Of a stretch of 64,000 bases of DNA, positions 43,693 to 52,511 are shown piece after piece (position 1 is the first letter of the stretch; each line of letters opens with the position of its first letter). The notes below the pieces were generated by a model. It saw nothing but the letters and a program-made list of their open reading frames with translations, did no database searches and was not told the origin of the DNA. Location of the stretch: contig NZ_JAJNOQ010000004.1 of assembly GCF_021044775.1 (NCBI RefSeq), positions 186,001 through 250,000 of the forward strand. The letters run 5' to 3'. A program made the position numbers and the translations under genes. Source of the DNA: Paraeggerthella hominis (GTDB lineage: Bacteria > Actinomycetota > Coriobacteriia > Coriobacteriales > Eggerthellaceae).

Positions 43693-44907
43693 CTACCCTT
43701 CTCCCAACATGTCGACCGCCCACTGAGCAGCCACCATGGATCCCTTGACCAGCACGCTTTCGTCCACTTCATAGTAGCAACTGTGCTGGGGATGCTCGGC
43801 GCCCACAGCAGGATTGCGCGTACCCACGAACGCCATGACTCCGGGAACCAGACGCAGGTACTCGCTGAAGTCTTCGCCGGAAAGCGTACCCTCGTAACTG
43901 CCGACGGCTTCTTCCCCCAGCACCTCGACAACAGCGCGCCGCGCCGCTTCCGCGCACTGAACGTCATTCGCCAAGCCCGCATTGCCCGGCTCGAACGTGA
44001 ACCGAGCTTCAGCGTTGAACGCACGAGCGATCTTCCCCACAATGCGCTCCAAACGGTCAGGCACTTCGGCGCGCAGCTTATCGCTCCAGGTACGCACCGT
44101 GCCGGTCAGGTAAGCCGTCCCCGCCATGATGTTGCGCGCTTCGCCGCCATGGAACTCCCCCACCGTAACCACCACGGGTTCAAACGGCGAAACGTCTCGG
44201 CTGACCAGAATCTGCAAAGCCGTCACCATTTCAGCACCCACCACCACGGCGTCCACACCCTTGTGCGGCATGGATCCATGTGCGCTAACGCCTTCGATAT
44301 CGATGCGGAACCAATCGGTATGAGCCATACGCTGTCCGGGCTCGCACGAAATCTTCCCGGCATCCACTTCGCTCCAAATATGAGCCCCGTAGATCGCGTC
44401 GACCCCGTCGAGCGCACCGTCTTCGATCATTTTGAGCGCGCCGATAGATATCTCCTCCGCAGGCTGGAATAGCACGCGAACCTCGCCGCAAAGCCGATCG
44501 CGCAAGCCGTTCAGAATGCGAACGGCGCCCAGCATCATAGCCATATGGCAATCATGGCCGCATGCGTGCATGATCCCTTCGCTTTGCGAAGCGTAAGGCG
44601 CGCCCGTCTGCTCGGTCACGGGAAGAGCGTCGATGTCGGCGCGCAACGCCACGCGCTTGGCAGGATTGCCGTCGGCGCTGTACGCGCCCTTCACTTCACC
44701 GCGAATAGTGGCGATTACGCCCGTCCCAGCTGCACGGCGATACTCCACGCCCAGCTTGCCCAACTCGATGCAAAGAGCTTCTTGCGTCCGCGTTTCCTTG
44801 CCGCTCAACTCGGGATGCTTGTGCAACTCGCGCCTGAGTGCGATGACCTCGGATTCGATATCCGCCCCGATTTCGCGGATGCGCTCAGTCGTGCTAGCCG
44901 TCCCCAT
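43693..44907 (-). CDS. M20 family amidohydrolase (hippurate/N-acyl-amino-acid hydrolase type)
   Basis: This 404-residue zinc peptidase has the family sites: HACGHDCHMAMMLG (metal ligands), FQPAEE (catalytic Glu and metal ligand), GAHIWSEV and the dimerisation segment HGSMPHKGVDAV. Members hydrolyse the amide of N-acyl amino acids such as hippurate, indole-acetyl amino acids or N-acetyl-diaminopimelate. Here the sequence does not choose between them. It is cytosolic (no signal) and coupled to yaaA. Confidence 0.9.
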   Translation of the reverse strand: MGTASTTERIREIGADIESEVIALRRELHKHPELSGKETRTQEALCIELGKLGVEYRRAAGTGVIATIRGEVKGAYSADGNPAKRVALRADIDALPVTEQTGAPYASQSEGIMHACGHDCHMAMMLGAVRILNGLRDRLCGEVRVLFQPAEEISIGALKMIEDGALDGVDAIYGAHIWSEVDAGKISCEPGQRMAHTDWFRIDIEGVSAHGSMPHKGVDAVVVGAEMVTALQILVSRDVSPFEPVVVTVGEFHGGEARNIMAGTAYLTGTVRTWSDKLRAEVPDRLERIVGKIARAFNAEARFTFEPGNAGLANDVQCAEAARRAVVEVLGEEAVGSYEGTLSGEDFSEYLRLVPGVMAFVGTRNPAVGAEHPQHSCYYEVDESVLVKGSMVAAQWAVDMLGEG

Positions 44908-45013
44908 ATGGATCCCTTTCGCCGTTCCCTGTGTTCAGCAGGGTACCATATTCCAGCCCGCACGGGTTTGACCAGGATGGATCCCGCCAGTACAAACGCC
45001 GAAAGCAAGGCGA

Positions 45014-45784
45014 TCAGCCAAGAGTTTTCAGCTCAGCCAGCTTTCGTTCCAGATACGCCAAGTGCAAGCGCTCTTCGTCGCTCCACTCACCAAACAAGAT
45101 TCGCTCGAGCGCATCGCACGCATACCCGCCGTCATCTTCGCTGAAGAACAATCGACGCTCAGCGCGATCGTACAAGCTTACGGTATCGAACAACCCGGAT
45201 TCCTCAAGCACTTTCAAGTTACTGACGATGCTTTCAACGATCAAAAGATGATGGTTCGGGTCGACCGCCCGAGGCTCTGTACCCGCAATACGCATCTGCT
45301 CGTATCGCAGCTGGCAACTTACCAGCGATAGTTCCGGCTTCACCGCCATCAGTGCCAGCGAAACGTCGTATCCCCGATCGCGCAAGAGCCTTGCCGTCTT
45401 GAGTGGGACCTCGGATGTCCGCAGCGTTCCTTCGATGATCAGGTTGTACCCCATCACGGAAAGAGCGTCGACAACCGCTTCGACCATCTGGCCCGCCCAG
45501 GCAGCCGTATAGGAAGGAGCATCAACACCGTATTGCTCGCTGATTCGCTCAAAAGACGGATGGGAAGAGCGGTATTCGTCGCCGTTGACAACAAGTATGT
45601 CGCCCGAAAAGGAGTCTTGAATCAATCGGTGCAACGTCGTCTTTCCGGCACCGCTTTGACCACCTAGCAACACTGCACTGGGACGCTCCGTAGGAACGCA
45701 GCGTTTGTTCGAAAGAAGCACACTGATGATCGTCTGCAGCCCTTCGCCAAACTCGTCATCCGAGTAATTCGCAAGATTCTTCAT
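45014..45784 (-). CDS. Zeta/PezT-like toxin kinase
   Basis: The ATG at 45784 lies 1 base after the antitoxin stop and gives 256 residues. Walker A GGQSGAGKT is at 41-49. NGDEYRSSHP and LIIEGTLRTSEVP follow, as in zeta toxins, which phosphorylate UDP-N-acetylglucosamine and so block cell wall synthesis. The catalytic Asp of the NGDEYR motif is kept, so the toxin looks intact. It forms a two-gene operon with the Xre antitoxin. Confidence 0.85.
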   Translation of the reverse strand: MKNLANYSDDEFGEGLQTIISVLLSNKRCVPTERPSAVLLGGQSGAGKTTLHRLIQDSFSGDILVVNGDEYRSSHPSFERISEQYGVDAPSYTAAWAGQMVEAVVDALSVMGYNLIIEGTLRTSEVPLKTARLLRDRGYDVSLALMAVKPELSLVSCQLRYEQMRIAGTEPRAVDPNHHLLIVESIVSNLKVLEESGLFDTVSLYDRAERRLFFSEDDGGYACDALERILFGEWSDEERLHLAYLERKLAELKTLG

Positions 45785-45785
45785 A

Positions 45786-46355
45786 TTAGGCAACCTTTGC
45801 CTGGCGCGCTTCCGCAAGATTGCGCAAGCACTCTATCTGCCCCCTGATTTCGGAAAGCTTGACATCGTTCGAATTCTCTCGATAGGTGATGCTCGGTCGT
45901 ATCAAAGCAAGCTGCTTGAGCACGTCCTCGAACACGGCTTCGGCCACCACATCCCCTCGCCGCTGGGCAGCGCCGCGCAAACGCGCCACCTTCCCCATCA
46001 GCTGCGCAGCCTGCTCGTTAAGAACCTCCTGCTGAAGCGTGATTTCGTACAGTTCGTTGATGTCCATGACGTCTCCATCCTCGTCGAAAGAAACCAGCGC
46101 ATACACGATCTTCTCGGTTTTCTCACGCTGGCTGTCCGCAAGCAAAGCCCCGTCGCGCTCAAGGCAATCCGCAAGAAACCTCGGATCATCCGCAGCACGA
46201 ATGAGGTTCGCATTCGCCTTGCTGGGAGTTTGTCCGTTTTCGTACCGAACCACGCTAGCCTCGCCAAGTCCCAACAAGCGCGCAAACCCTTGCTGCGTCA
46301 GCCCGTACTTTTCCCGAATCCTCTTAATATCCTGCGAAGTCAGATCATGCGACAT
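45786..46355 (-). CDS. Xre-type antitoxin of the zeta toxin
   Basis: This 189-residue protein starts with a clear Xre helix-turn-helix (LTSQDIKRIREKYGLTQQGF, then ASVVRYENGQTPSKANANL), of the MqsA/HigA-like kind. The remaining helical part would bind the toxin, as in PezA. AGAGG precedes the ATG by 5 bases. A dyad sits at its probable start site, so autorepression is expected. The length exceeds PezA by about 30 residues. Confidence 0.82.
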   Translation of the reverse strand: MSHDLTSQDIKRIREKYGLTQQGFARLLGLGEASVVRYENGQTPSKANANLIRAADDPRFLADCLERDGALLADSQREKTEKIVYALVSFDEDGDVMDINELYEITLQQEVLNEQAAQLMGKVARLRGAAQRRGDVVAEAVFEDVLKQLALIRPSITYRENSNDVKLSEIRGQIECLRNLAEARQAKVA

Positions 46356-46371
46356 GATTACCTCTCTTTTA

Positions 46372-46419
46372 CTATCTTTTGATAGATTGCACTATATCAT
46401 ATGATTGCTTTACTGTATA
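46372..46419 (-). promoter_or_regulatory. Promoter and operator of the Xre-zeta pair
   Basis: On the - strand TATACA (46419-46414), 17 bases, TATAGT (46396-46391) form a promoter. The dyad CTATC-TTTT-GATAG (46372-46385) lies at the expected start of transcription, so repressor binding there would stop initiation. Confidence 0.6.
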
Positions 46420-46432
46420 GGGAGAGCGGGGC

Positions 46433-46487
46433 AAAAAACGAGACGGAGGGACAGAGCCAGCAGCCCGTCCCTCCGTCTCGAAAAAAA
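46433..46487 (-). terminator. Rho-independent terminator of the oxidoreductase operon
   Basis: CGAGACGGAGGGAC (46439-46452) pairs perfectly with GTCCCTCCGTCTCG (46467-46480). A-runs on both sides give U-tracts in either direction. It ends the - strand por operon. Confidence 0.88.
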
Positions 46488-46533
46488 GACGCCGTTGTTC
46501 AAGCGGCGCCTTTTCGCATCCTTAAAACCCCAA

Positions 46534-47451
46534 TCACGCCCAATCTCGGCGCATGGCCTCCCAAGCAGCGTCACGACCGGCCTCAACGCTGGCGATCTCG
46601 TCATTGGAAAGCGCCTTGAAGCGGCCCTGCCTGCGCAGGTACGCCTCAACGCTGGCGAACTCCTTCGGGTTCCTGTTCAGCTTGAAGCGGCCTCCGTACT
46701 GGCCGCACACCGCTTCACCTTCGTACTCGGCCAGGTACCACAAGCCCGTATCCACGATATCCTTCGCGATGTCCACCATCTCGTCCACGCCGCAGCCCCA
46801 CCCTGTCGGGCACGGAGCCATCACGTGAATATAGCGCATGCCCTTGATGTCCCGGGCGCGCTCCACCTTGCGGACGAAGTCGTTCAGGTAGCCAACGCTT
46901 GCCGTGGCCGCATACGGAATGCCGTGCGCCGCCACGATTTCGAACATGTTCTTCTTCTGCGTCAGACAGCCGTGCACGTTGCGGCCGGCAGGCGTCGTGG
47001 TGGTCTTGGCGCCAAAAGGCGTCAGCGAGCTTTTCTGGATGCCCGTGTTCATGTACGCCTCGTTGTCGTAGCAAATGTACAGCACGTCGTCGTTGCGGTC
47101 GATCGCCCCGGACAGCGCCTGGATGCCGATGTCAGCCGTGCCGCCATCGCCCGCAAAGCCCACCACGGTGCAATCGTCGGGCTTCTTTCCCTGCGCGCGC
47201 AGCCCGGCCTCAATACCGGTCAGCACGCTTGCCGTAGCCGCAAAAGGCGTGATCATTGCGTTGTTGGCAAAGGAAAGCTGCGGAAAATTGAAGCCGACGG
47301 CGCTCATGCAGCCCGCCGGCAGCGCGGCCACAGCGTTCGGGCCCAGCACCTTAAGCGCAGCGCGCAGGGCAAGGGAACCGCCGCACCCCGCGCATGCCTT
47401 GTGACCGAAGAAAAACTCGTCGTTGGCTATGGTCTTCGCATTGAGAGCCAT
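46534..47451 (-). CDS. porB: Pyruvate/2-oxoacid:ferredoxin oxidoreductase, beta subunit
   Basis: The ATG at 47451 (MALNAKTI) follows AAAGGGGG and gives 305 residues. The thiamine-diphosphate site is visible: HKACAGCGGSLALR, then GDGGTADIGIQALSGA and DNEAYMNTG. Further Cys residues (CPTGWGC) fit the beta-subunit cluster. With the alpha and gamma-delta subunits it oxidises pyruvate or a related 2-oxoacid with CoA to acyl-CoA, CO2 and reduced ferredoxin. It is the last gene of the operon, 2 bases after alpha. Confidence 0.92.
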   Translation of the reverse strand: MALNAKTIANDEFFFGHKACAGCGGSLALRAALKVLGPNAVAALPAGCMSAVGFNFPQLSFANNAMITPFAATASVLTGIEAGLRAQGKKPDDCTVVGFAGDGGTADIGIQALSGAIDRNDDVLYICYDNEAYMNTGIQKSSLTPFGAKTTTTPAGRNVHGCLTQKKNMFEIVAAHGIPYAATASVGYLNDFVRKVERARDIKGMRYIHVMAPCPTGWGCGVDEMVDIAKDIVDTGLWYLAEYEGEAVCGQYGGRFKLNRNPKEFASVEAYLRRQGRFKALSNDEIASVEAGRDAAWEAMRRDWA

Positions 47452-47453
47452 TC

Positions 47454-48728
47454 CTATCGCCCCCTTTCTTCGCAGCTCGCAGGTTCGCATGAATCAGCGA
47501 CAGAAGCCGCAGCGTCGGCTGCTTCCGTCGGCTGGCAGGTCGGCGGAACGTCATCAACGCCCAAAAACGACACGCGCGGCAAGCTGCCGGACCCCGCGCC
47601 GTCGGCCACCTGCTGGAGAGCGCGAAACATACCGATCGTCTGCGCTTCGGAAATGTCGTCGCCGCCCAAACCTCCTACGAAGTTGTACGTGGGAACGCAC
47701 ACGCCCGCCTGCTGCAACGCCGAATTGACGTTCGTGAACACGGTTCCCTCCGAACCGAACGAGATATCCTTCTCCAGAACGCCCACCGCCTTCGCGCCTC
47801 GCAGCGCCTCGGCAATCAGCTCCGAGGGCATGGGGCGCAGGTAGCGAATGCGCAGCATGCCCGCGCGAACGCCCTCGGCGCGCAGTTGCTCCACCACGGA
47901 GCGCGCAAGGCCTGCAGCCGACCCCAGCGTGACCAGGACAACGTCGGCATCGTCGCAGTTCAGCGTTTCGATCATGCCGGTGTATTGGCGCCCGAACACC
48001 TCGGCGAAGCGCCGCTCGATCTGCTCCACCACGTCGGGAGCGTTCAGCATGTCGCGATGCTCCCAGTACTTGAAATAGCGGTTGTACTCAGGGCCTGCCG
48101 AAAACCCGATGTTCACGGGATGCTCGAAATCGAAGTGATTCCCAGCAGGCTCGTAGGGCGGCAGAAACGCGTCCGCTTGCTCCGCCGAAGGCACGTCCAC
48201 GGTCTCGTACGTATGCGTGAGCGCGAAACCGTCCAGGTTCACCATCACCGGCGTCATAACCGCCGGGTCCTCCGCCAACGCATACGCCATAAGCGCAAGA
48301 TCGAGCGCCTCTTGGTTGTCCTGCGCATACACCTGAATCCAACCGTGATCCAGCAAGGCGAGCGAATCTCGCTGGTCGCCGTAGATGTTCCACGGCAGCG
48401 CGGTTGCACGGTTCGCGTTCATCATGACAATAGGAAACCGCCCGCCCGATGCATAGGTCAGGCATTCTGCCATGTACAGCAAGCCCTGGCTCGACGTAGC
48501 CGTGAACGTGCGGGCGCCCGTAGCCGACGCGCCGATGGCGCACGACAGCGCCGAATGTTCGGACTCCACGTGCACGTACTCGGCGGCAAGCGTGCCTTCT
48601 TCCACCATCTCGCTCAAACGCTCGACCACCACCGTTTGCGGCGTAATGGGATACGCGCTGATGACCTGCGGACGCGCCAGGCGCACGCCCTCCGCCAGCG
48701 CTTCGTCGCCGGAAAGGAACCTCTTCAT
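47454..48728 (-). CDS. porA: Pyruvate/2-oxoacid:ferredoxin oxidoreductase, alpha subunit
   Basis: The ATG at 48728 overlaps the stop of the gamma-delta gene (ATGA). The 424-residue protein shows SAYPITPQT, HVESEHSALS, GARTFTATSSQGL and NIYGDQRDS, typical of the alpha subunit of the four-part pyruvate synthases. The C-terminal 35 residues (after LGVDDVPPTC) are a low-complexity Ala/Cys tail not usual for the family. Pyruvate is the likeliest substrate. Confidence 0.92.
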   Translation of the reverse strand: MKRFLSGDEALAEGVRLARPQVISAYPITPQTVVVERLSEMVEEGTLAAEYVHVESEHSALSCAIGASATGARTFTATSSQGLLYMAECLTYASGGRFPIVMMNANRATALPWNIYGDQRDSLALLDHGWIQVYAQDNQEALDLALMAYALAEDPAVMTPVMVNLDGFALTHTYETVDVPSAEQADAFLPPYEPAGNHFDFEHPVNIGFSAGPEYNRYFKYWEHRDMLNAPDVVEQIERRFAEVFGRQYTGMIETLNCDDADVVLVTLGSAAGLARSVVEQLRAEGVRAGMLRIRYLRPMPSELIAEALRGAKAVGVLEKDISFGSEGTVFTNVNSALQQAGVCVPTYNFVGGLGGDDISEAQTIGMFRALQQVADGAGSGSLPRVSFLGVDDVPPTCQPTEAADAAASVADSCEPASCEERGR

Positions 48729-49711
48729 CGGGCATCCGCCTCGCTTTCGGGAATCATGGCAATCGCATCGAACTTGCAAGCCTTCGCGCACACGCCGCAG
48801 CCTTTGCAGAAGTCCAGATCGATGGCAACAGGAGCGCCGACGGACGCAGCCTGGTCAACCTTGAACACCGTGCCGTCCGGACACAGCCAATAGCATTGGA
48901 GGCATCCCGTGCACGCAGAAGCGTCGATCACGGGGCGCACGTTTCGCCAGCCAGCGTTCTTCGCGGTCAGATAACCTGCCTCGAAGCACGTGGTGCGCGC
49001 GAACACGGCGGGGTCCAAAGCGTCCCCGCTGCGCAAGGTGCAGATACGCGCGGGCGGACGAGCGGGCGATTCCGAGGGCGAGCCCTCCAAGCCTTCGGCC
49101 GCCTCGAAGTTTTCCGCGCGCAGATCGCTTTCGCCGGATTCAACCGCAATCCCCGCAACAGGCGGCCGATCGATTGCTTCGGCATCGGAAGCATCGGCCA
49201 TCCGCCGGAGCGCTTCCTCCACAATTGCCAGGTTCTTACCGTGCAGTTTTTCCGGCATGTACTGGCGAATCGCCTCGTCCAGATCCTCGAGCGACACCCG
49301 ATCGCACAGGCCCGCGATCGCCCCAAGAAACACCGTGTTAGGAATGGGGCGCCCCAAAAAAGAAGCGGAGATTCCGTCGGCATCGATGGCCACGATACGC
49401 TCGTCATCGAAGGTTGCAGCGCTGTTCACCAGCACGCGTCCTCCGGGTTTCAGCTCATGCTCCCAGCCAGGCCCCAGCAGCGTCTCGTCCAGATACACCA
49501 CGTAATCGGCGCGCGCCACCGCGCTCCGATCGCCGATAGGCGCATCGTCCATCTTCGTGAACGCGCGCATCGGCGCGCCGCGTCGCTCGGGTCCGAACGA
49601 CGGAAACGCCAACGCGTAGCGGCCCTCGGAAAGCGATGCGGCCGCACCCAGCAGTCGCGCCGCAGTGAACGCGCCTTGACCGCCGCGCCCATGCCACAGT
49701 ACCTCGATCAT
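48725..49711 (-). CDS. 2-oxoacid:ferredoxin oxidoreductase gamma-delta fusion subunit
   Basis: This 328-residue protein fuses two subunits that are often separate. Residues 1-175 are the gamma part (WHGRGGQGAFTAARLLG, then FGPERRGAPM). A Glu/Ala/Pro-rich linker (about 185-235) follows. Residues 255-328 are the delta part, a two-cluster ferredoxin (CTGCLQCYWLCP and CKGCGVCAKACK). It is the first gene of the operon and overlaps the alpha start by 4 bases. Confidence 0.9.
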   Translation of the reverse strand: MIEVLWHGRGGQGAFTAARLLGAAASLSEGRYALAFPSFGPERRGAPMRAFTKMDDAPIGDRSAVARADYVVYLDETLLGPGWEHELKPGGRVLVNSAATFDDERIVAIDADGISASFLGRPIPNTVFLGAIAGLCDRVSLEDLDEAIRQYMPEKLHGKNLAIVEEALRRMADASDAEAIDRPPVAGIAVESGESDLRAENFEAAEGLEGSPSESPARPPARICTLRSGDALDPAVFARTTCFEAGYLTAKNAGWRNVRPVIDASACTGCLQCYWLCPDGTVFKVDQAASVGAPVAIDLDFCKGCGVCAKACKFDAIAMIPESEADAR

Positions 49712-49747
49712 GGAACTCTCCCATTCGTGTCACGTCTTGATCATGCC

Positions 49748-49753
49748 AGTATA
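49748..49753 (-). promoter_or_regulatory. Candidate -10 of the por operon
   Basis: The - strand reads TATACT at 49753-49748, giving a leader of about 30 bases. The -35 is not clear. Confidence 0.4.
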
Positions 49754-49813
49754 GCGTTGCCCTCGCGCGTTCGCAGGCGCGCGCAGACGACCAGCCGTCA
49801 AACTCCCCCGATT

Positions 49814-49837
49814 GGGGAACAGGGGAACAGGGGGACA
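49814..49837. repeat. Three tandem 8-base repeats
   Basis: GGGGAACA, GGGGAACA, GGGGGACA follow one another directly in the 277-base gap between the por operon and the flippase gene. The rest of the gap shows nothing else. Confidence 0.6.
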
Positions 49838-49988
49838 GTCTCGAACGGAGCCGCCCCGGCCCGTGTCGCAACAGGCGCGGAGCCTCCAACCGCGCCCAGC
49901 ACGGCCAGACACAAGCGCGCAAGGACGCGCACGCCCTCGTTTGCTGCTGCTATGAATCTTAGGGGACCAACTGCGCACGACCCCTATA

Positions 49989-51755
49989 ATGCTCAAGGAG
50001 AGACAACGACACACGCAGCGAAGGAGCTCGACGCAGCTTATGGACCGCATGCCGCGGAACAACTCCGAACAAGAACAGCGCAGCCAGCCCACCCGGGCGC
50101 TCCATCAACGCACCGCGCCCGAGCACGAGGCGACCGAGCGCGCGCCGCTGCACGCAACCAGGCGCAGCGCCCAAGATCCGAACCCGCAAACACAGCCCGA
50201 CAGCGCCTCCGATCAGCGCGGGAACCGCGCACGTCGCGCGGCGAAAAAGCCTCGCAAGCCCAGCTTCATCACGCGCGCCGTCAACCACTGGTGCAACCGG
50301 CTTCTGGGGGCCGTATCCGAGCGCTCCCTTTCGGCGCAGCAAGAAGAATACGCCGCCGGACGCACCACGCGCGACTACGTGTGCAACACGCTGGGCATCG
50401 CTACGTGGGGCATGGTGTTTCCCTTCCTCACCATCGTGGTCACGCAACTGGTGGGCGTCGAGCAAGCCGGCATGTTCTCGCTGGCGTTCGTCACCGGCAC
50501 GCTGCTCATGATCCTTGCCAACTACGGCGTGCGAACCTTTCAAGTGTCCGACCTGGCCGAAGAGCATTCGTTCGCGGACTACCAGGTAAACCGCTGGATC
50601 ACGTGCGCGCTCATGGTGGTTGTCGGCGTGGCGTACTGCTCGATTCGCGGATACACCGATCACATGCTGACCATCAGCTTGGGCGTGTACCTCTACAAGA
50701 TGATCGACGGCCTGGCCGACGTGTACGAGGGGCGCCTGCAGCAAGTGGACAAGCTCTACCTTGCCGGAATCTCCCAAGCGTTTCGCTCGGTCGCCGTGTT
50801 CATCGTGTTCTCGTTGGTGCTGCTGATCACCCGCAACCTCGGCGTTGCCTGCATCGCCATGGCCGTGGTGGCCGCCGCCACGTTCCTGTTCCTCACGTTT
50901 CCGCTGGCCCTGTTCGAAACGCCGAAATCGCGCCGCGTGAGCATGGGCAACGTGGGTGCGCTGTTCAAGCAGTGCTTCCCTCTGTTCGCAGCGCTGTTCA
51001 TGTACGCGCTCATCGACAACATGCCGAAATTCGTGATGGAAGGCGTGCTCAGCTACGACAACCAGCTGTACTTCAACGCGCTGTACTTCCCCGCCCAGGC
51101 CATCCTGCTGACCATCGGCCTCATCTACAAGCCGATGCTCGTCCGCATGGCCGAAGCATGGGCCGACCCCGGCAAGCGGAAGCGGTTCGATCTGACCATC
51201 GTGGCCGTGCTGGCCGTCATCGTTGCCATCACGTTGGTGGTGGCAGGCGTTATGGCGACCATCGGCATTCCCCTGATGAGCTTCATGTACGGCCTTGACT
51301 TCGAGCAATTCCGCGGCCTGTGCTTCATCATGCTGGCCGCAGGCGGGGTAACGGCAGCCATCGATTTCCTGTACCAGGTGATCACCGTGCTGCGCCGCCA
51401 GAAGGCCGTCACGCGCCTGTACCTGATCACGTTCGGATTCTCGCTGTTCGTTCCCATCCTGCTGGTGAACTTCACGGGATTGCCCGGCGCGGTGATCGGC
51501 TACCTCATTGTGATGTGCATCCTGTTCGTGTTGCTGGTCAGCGAATACATCGGCATCCGCATGGGCTTCTCCAAAGCCGAAGCCCCGCGCGAAACCGCCC
51601 CGCAGCAAGCCGACCGCCCGCGCCCCAGCGAAGCACGCGCCGAACGAGCGCGGCGCGAACGCGTGCTGGAAAAACGCGGCGCGCACGCGGGACCCGTCGT
51701 GAGCGAAGAGGCTCGCGACCTGGCCGGCAGGCGCCATCCGAACGACAACGAGTAA
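49989..51755 (+). CDS. Polysaccharide/lipid flippase-like membrane protein (MATE/Wzx superfamily)
   Basis: This 588-residue protein has a polar, Arg/Gln-rich N-terminus (about 95 residues), then about 12-14 hydrophobic helices in the Wzx/PST arrangement (IATWGMVFPFLTIVVTQLVG, GYLIVMCILFVLLVSEYIG), and a basic C-terminal tail. It would flip a lipid-linked sugar across the membrane. The start is uncertain: ATGs at 49989, 50040 and 50049 are possible and none has a well-spaced ribosome site. No glycosyltransferase genes are adjacent. Confidence 0.75.
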   Translation: MLKERQRHTQRRSSTQLMDRMPRNNSEQEQRSQPTRALHQRTAPEHEATERAPLHATRRSAQDPNPQTQPDSASDQRGNRARRAAKKPRKPSFITRAVNHWCNRLLGAVSERSLSAQQEEYAAGRTTRDYVCNTLGIATWGMVFPFLTIVVTQLVGVEQAGMFSLAFVTGTLLMILANYGVRTFQVSDLAEEHSFADYQVNRWITCALMVVVGVAYCSIRGYTDHMLTISLGVYLYKMIDGLADVYEGRLQQVDKLYLAGISQAFRSVAVFIVFSLVLLITRNLGVACIAMAVVAAATFLFLTFPLALFETPKSRRVSMGNVGALFKQCFPLFAALFMYALIDNMPKFVMEGVLSYDNQLYFNALYFPAQAILLTIGLIYKPMLVRMAEAWADPGKRKRFDLTIVAVLAVIVAITLVVAGVMATIGIPLMSFMYGLDFEQFRGLCFIMLAAGGVTAAIDFLYQVITVLRRQKAVTRLYLITFGFSLFVPILLVNFTGLPGAVIGYLIVMCILFVLLVSEYIGIRMGFSKAEAPRETAPQQADRPRPSEARAERARRERVLEKRGAHAGPVVSEEARDLAGRRHPNDNE

Positions 51756-51758
51756 ACG

Positions 51759-51801
51759 ACGAGGGGGACGAGCGCGGCATCGCCGCCCCCGTCCCCCTCG
51801 T
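51759..51801. terminator. Bidirectional hairpin after the flippase gene
   Basis: ACGAGGGGGACG (51759-51770) pairs perfectly with CGTCCCCCTCGT (51790-51801), with TTT following on the + strand. It lies between convergent genes. Confidence 0.75.
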
Positions 51802-51842
51802 TTCAAGAGCTGCCGTCTCGCCTGCATGCGGCGGCAACCTAC

Positions 51843-52496
51843 TTAGAATCGAGCGTACTTGACCAGGTTCTTCTTCAGCGTGTCCACGAAACGCTGGGCG
51901 TTCTCGTCCAGCTGCTCGCCCTTGCGCACCACGTAGCCCAAGTGCAGCGACACATCGGTATCAAGCGGCACGGTGTTCAGCCCGGCGCCGTCGGAAATAC
52001 CCACCAAAATGCCGCTCGTCACCGTATAGCCGTTCAGTGCCACGATCAGCTCCGAAAGCGACGCGCGGTCGGTGCAGGCAATGCTCTTGGCACGCGGCAC
52101 GCCCGCAAGCGCCTCTTCAGCGAAGGCAACCGGAGAATCCTCGTCCTGCTCGAAATACAAGTAGGGATAATCCTCCATATCCTCCAGAGTAAGGCTGGCA
52201 GCGTTCACCATGGGGTGGCTGGCCGGCAGCGCAACGCGCGGGGCCGACTCGATAAGCTCCACGAATTCAAGACCCGCATCGTCAAGTGCAGCGTTCAGCG
52301 TTTCAGCGGAAGCCGACGTCTGAAACAGCACGCCCAGCTGGCTTTTCCCCGACGCAACATCATCGATGACGCCCTGCGTGCTGCGATCGCGCAGCGCATA
52401 CGCGTACGCATCGCCGCCCAAAGCCAGAACCACATGGGCGAACGTCTGCACGTTGAACAGATAGTGCTGACCGGAAACTGCAAAGGTGTTAGCCAT
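51843..52496 (-). CDS. Stand-alone LysR-type effector-binding domain (no DNA-binding domain)
   Basis: The 217 residues match the LysR substrate-binding fold from its first strand (FAVSGQHYLFNVQTFAHVV) to its end, with no helix-turn-helix before it. The divergent full-length LysR at 54130 has the same opening (LAVSTQHYAFSVQAFVNVV), SNGYT-like and IPLDTD segments, so the two are related. The ATG follows AAGGA and lies 15 bases after the ligase gene stops; the upstream sequence encodes the ligase, so it is not a truncation artefact of the window. I infer a ligand-binding partner or competitor of the nearby LysR. Confidence 0.78.
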   Translation of the reverse strand: MANTFAVSGQHYLFNVQTFAHVVLALGGDAYAYALRDRSTQGVIDDVASGKSQLGVLFQTSASAETLNAALDDAGLEFVELIESAPRVALPASHPMVNAASLTLEDMEDYPYLYFEQDEDSPVAFAEEALAGVPRAKSIACTDRASLSELIVALNGYTVTSGILVGISDGAGLNTVPLDTDVSLHLGYVVRKGEQLDENAQRFVDTLKKNLVKYARF

Positions 52497-52511
52497 GGGT
52501 AGAATCCTTCC

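Noticed and set aside
51843..52496. The stand-alone LysR effector domain as a pseudogene
   Set aside because: The frame is intact, has a start with ribosome site 15 bases after the ligase gene, and upstream sequence codes for the ligase, so no HTH part has been cut off in place.
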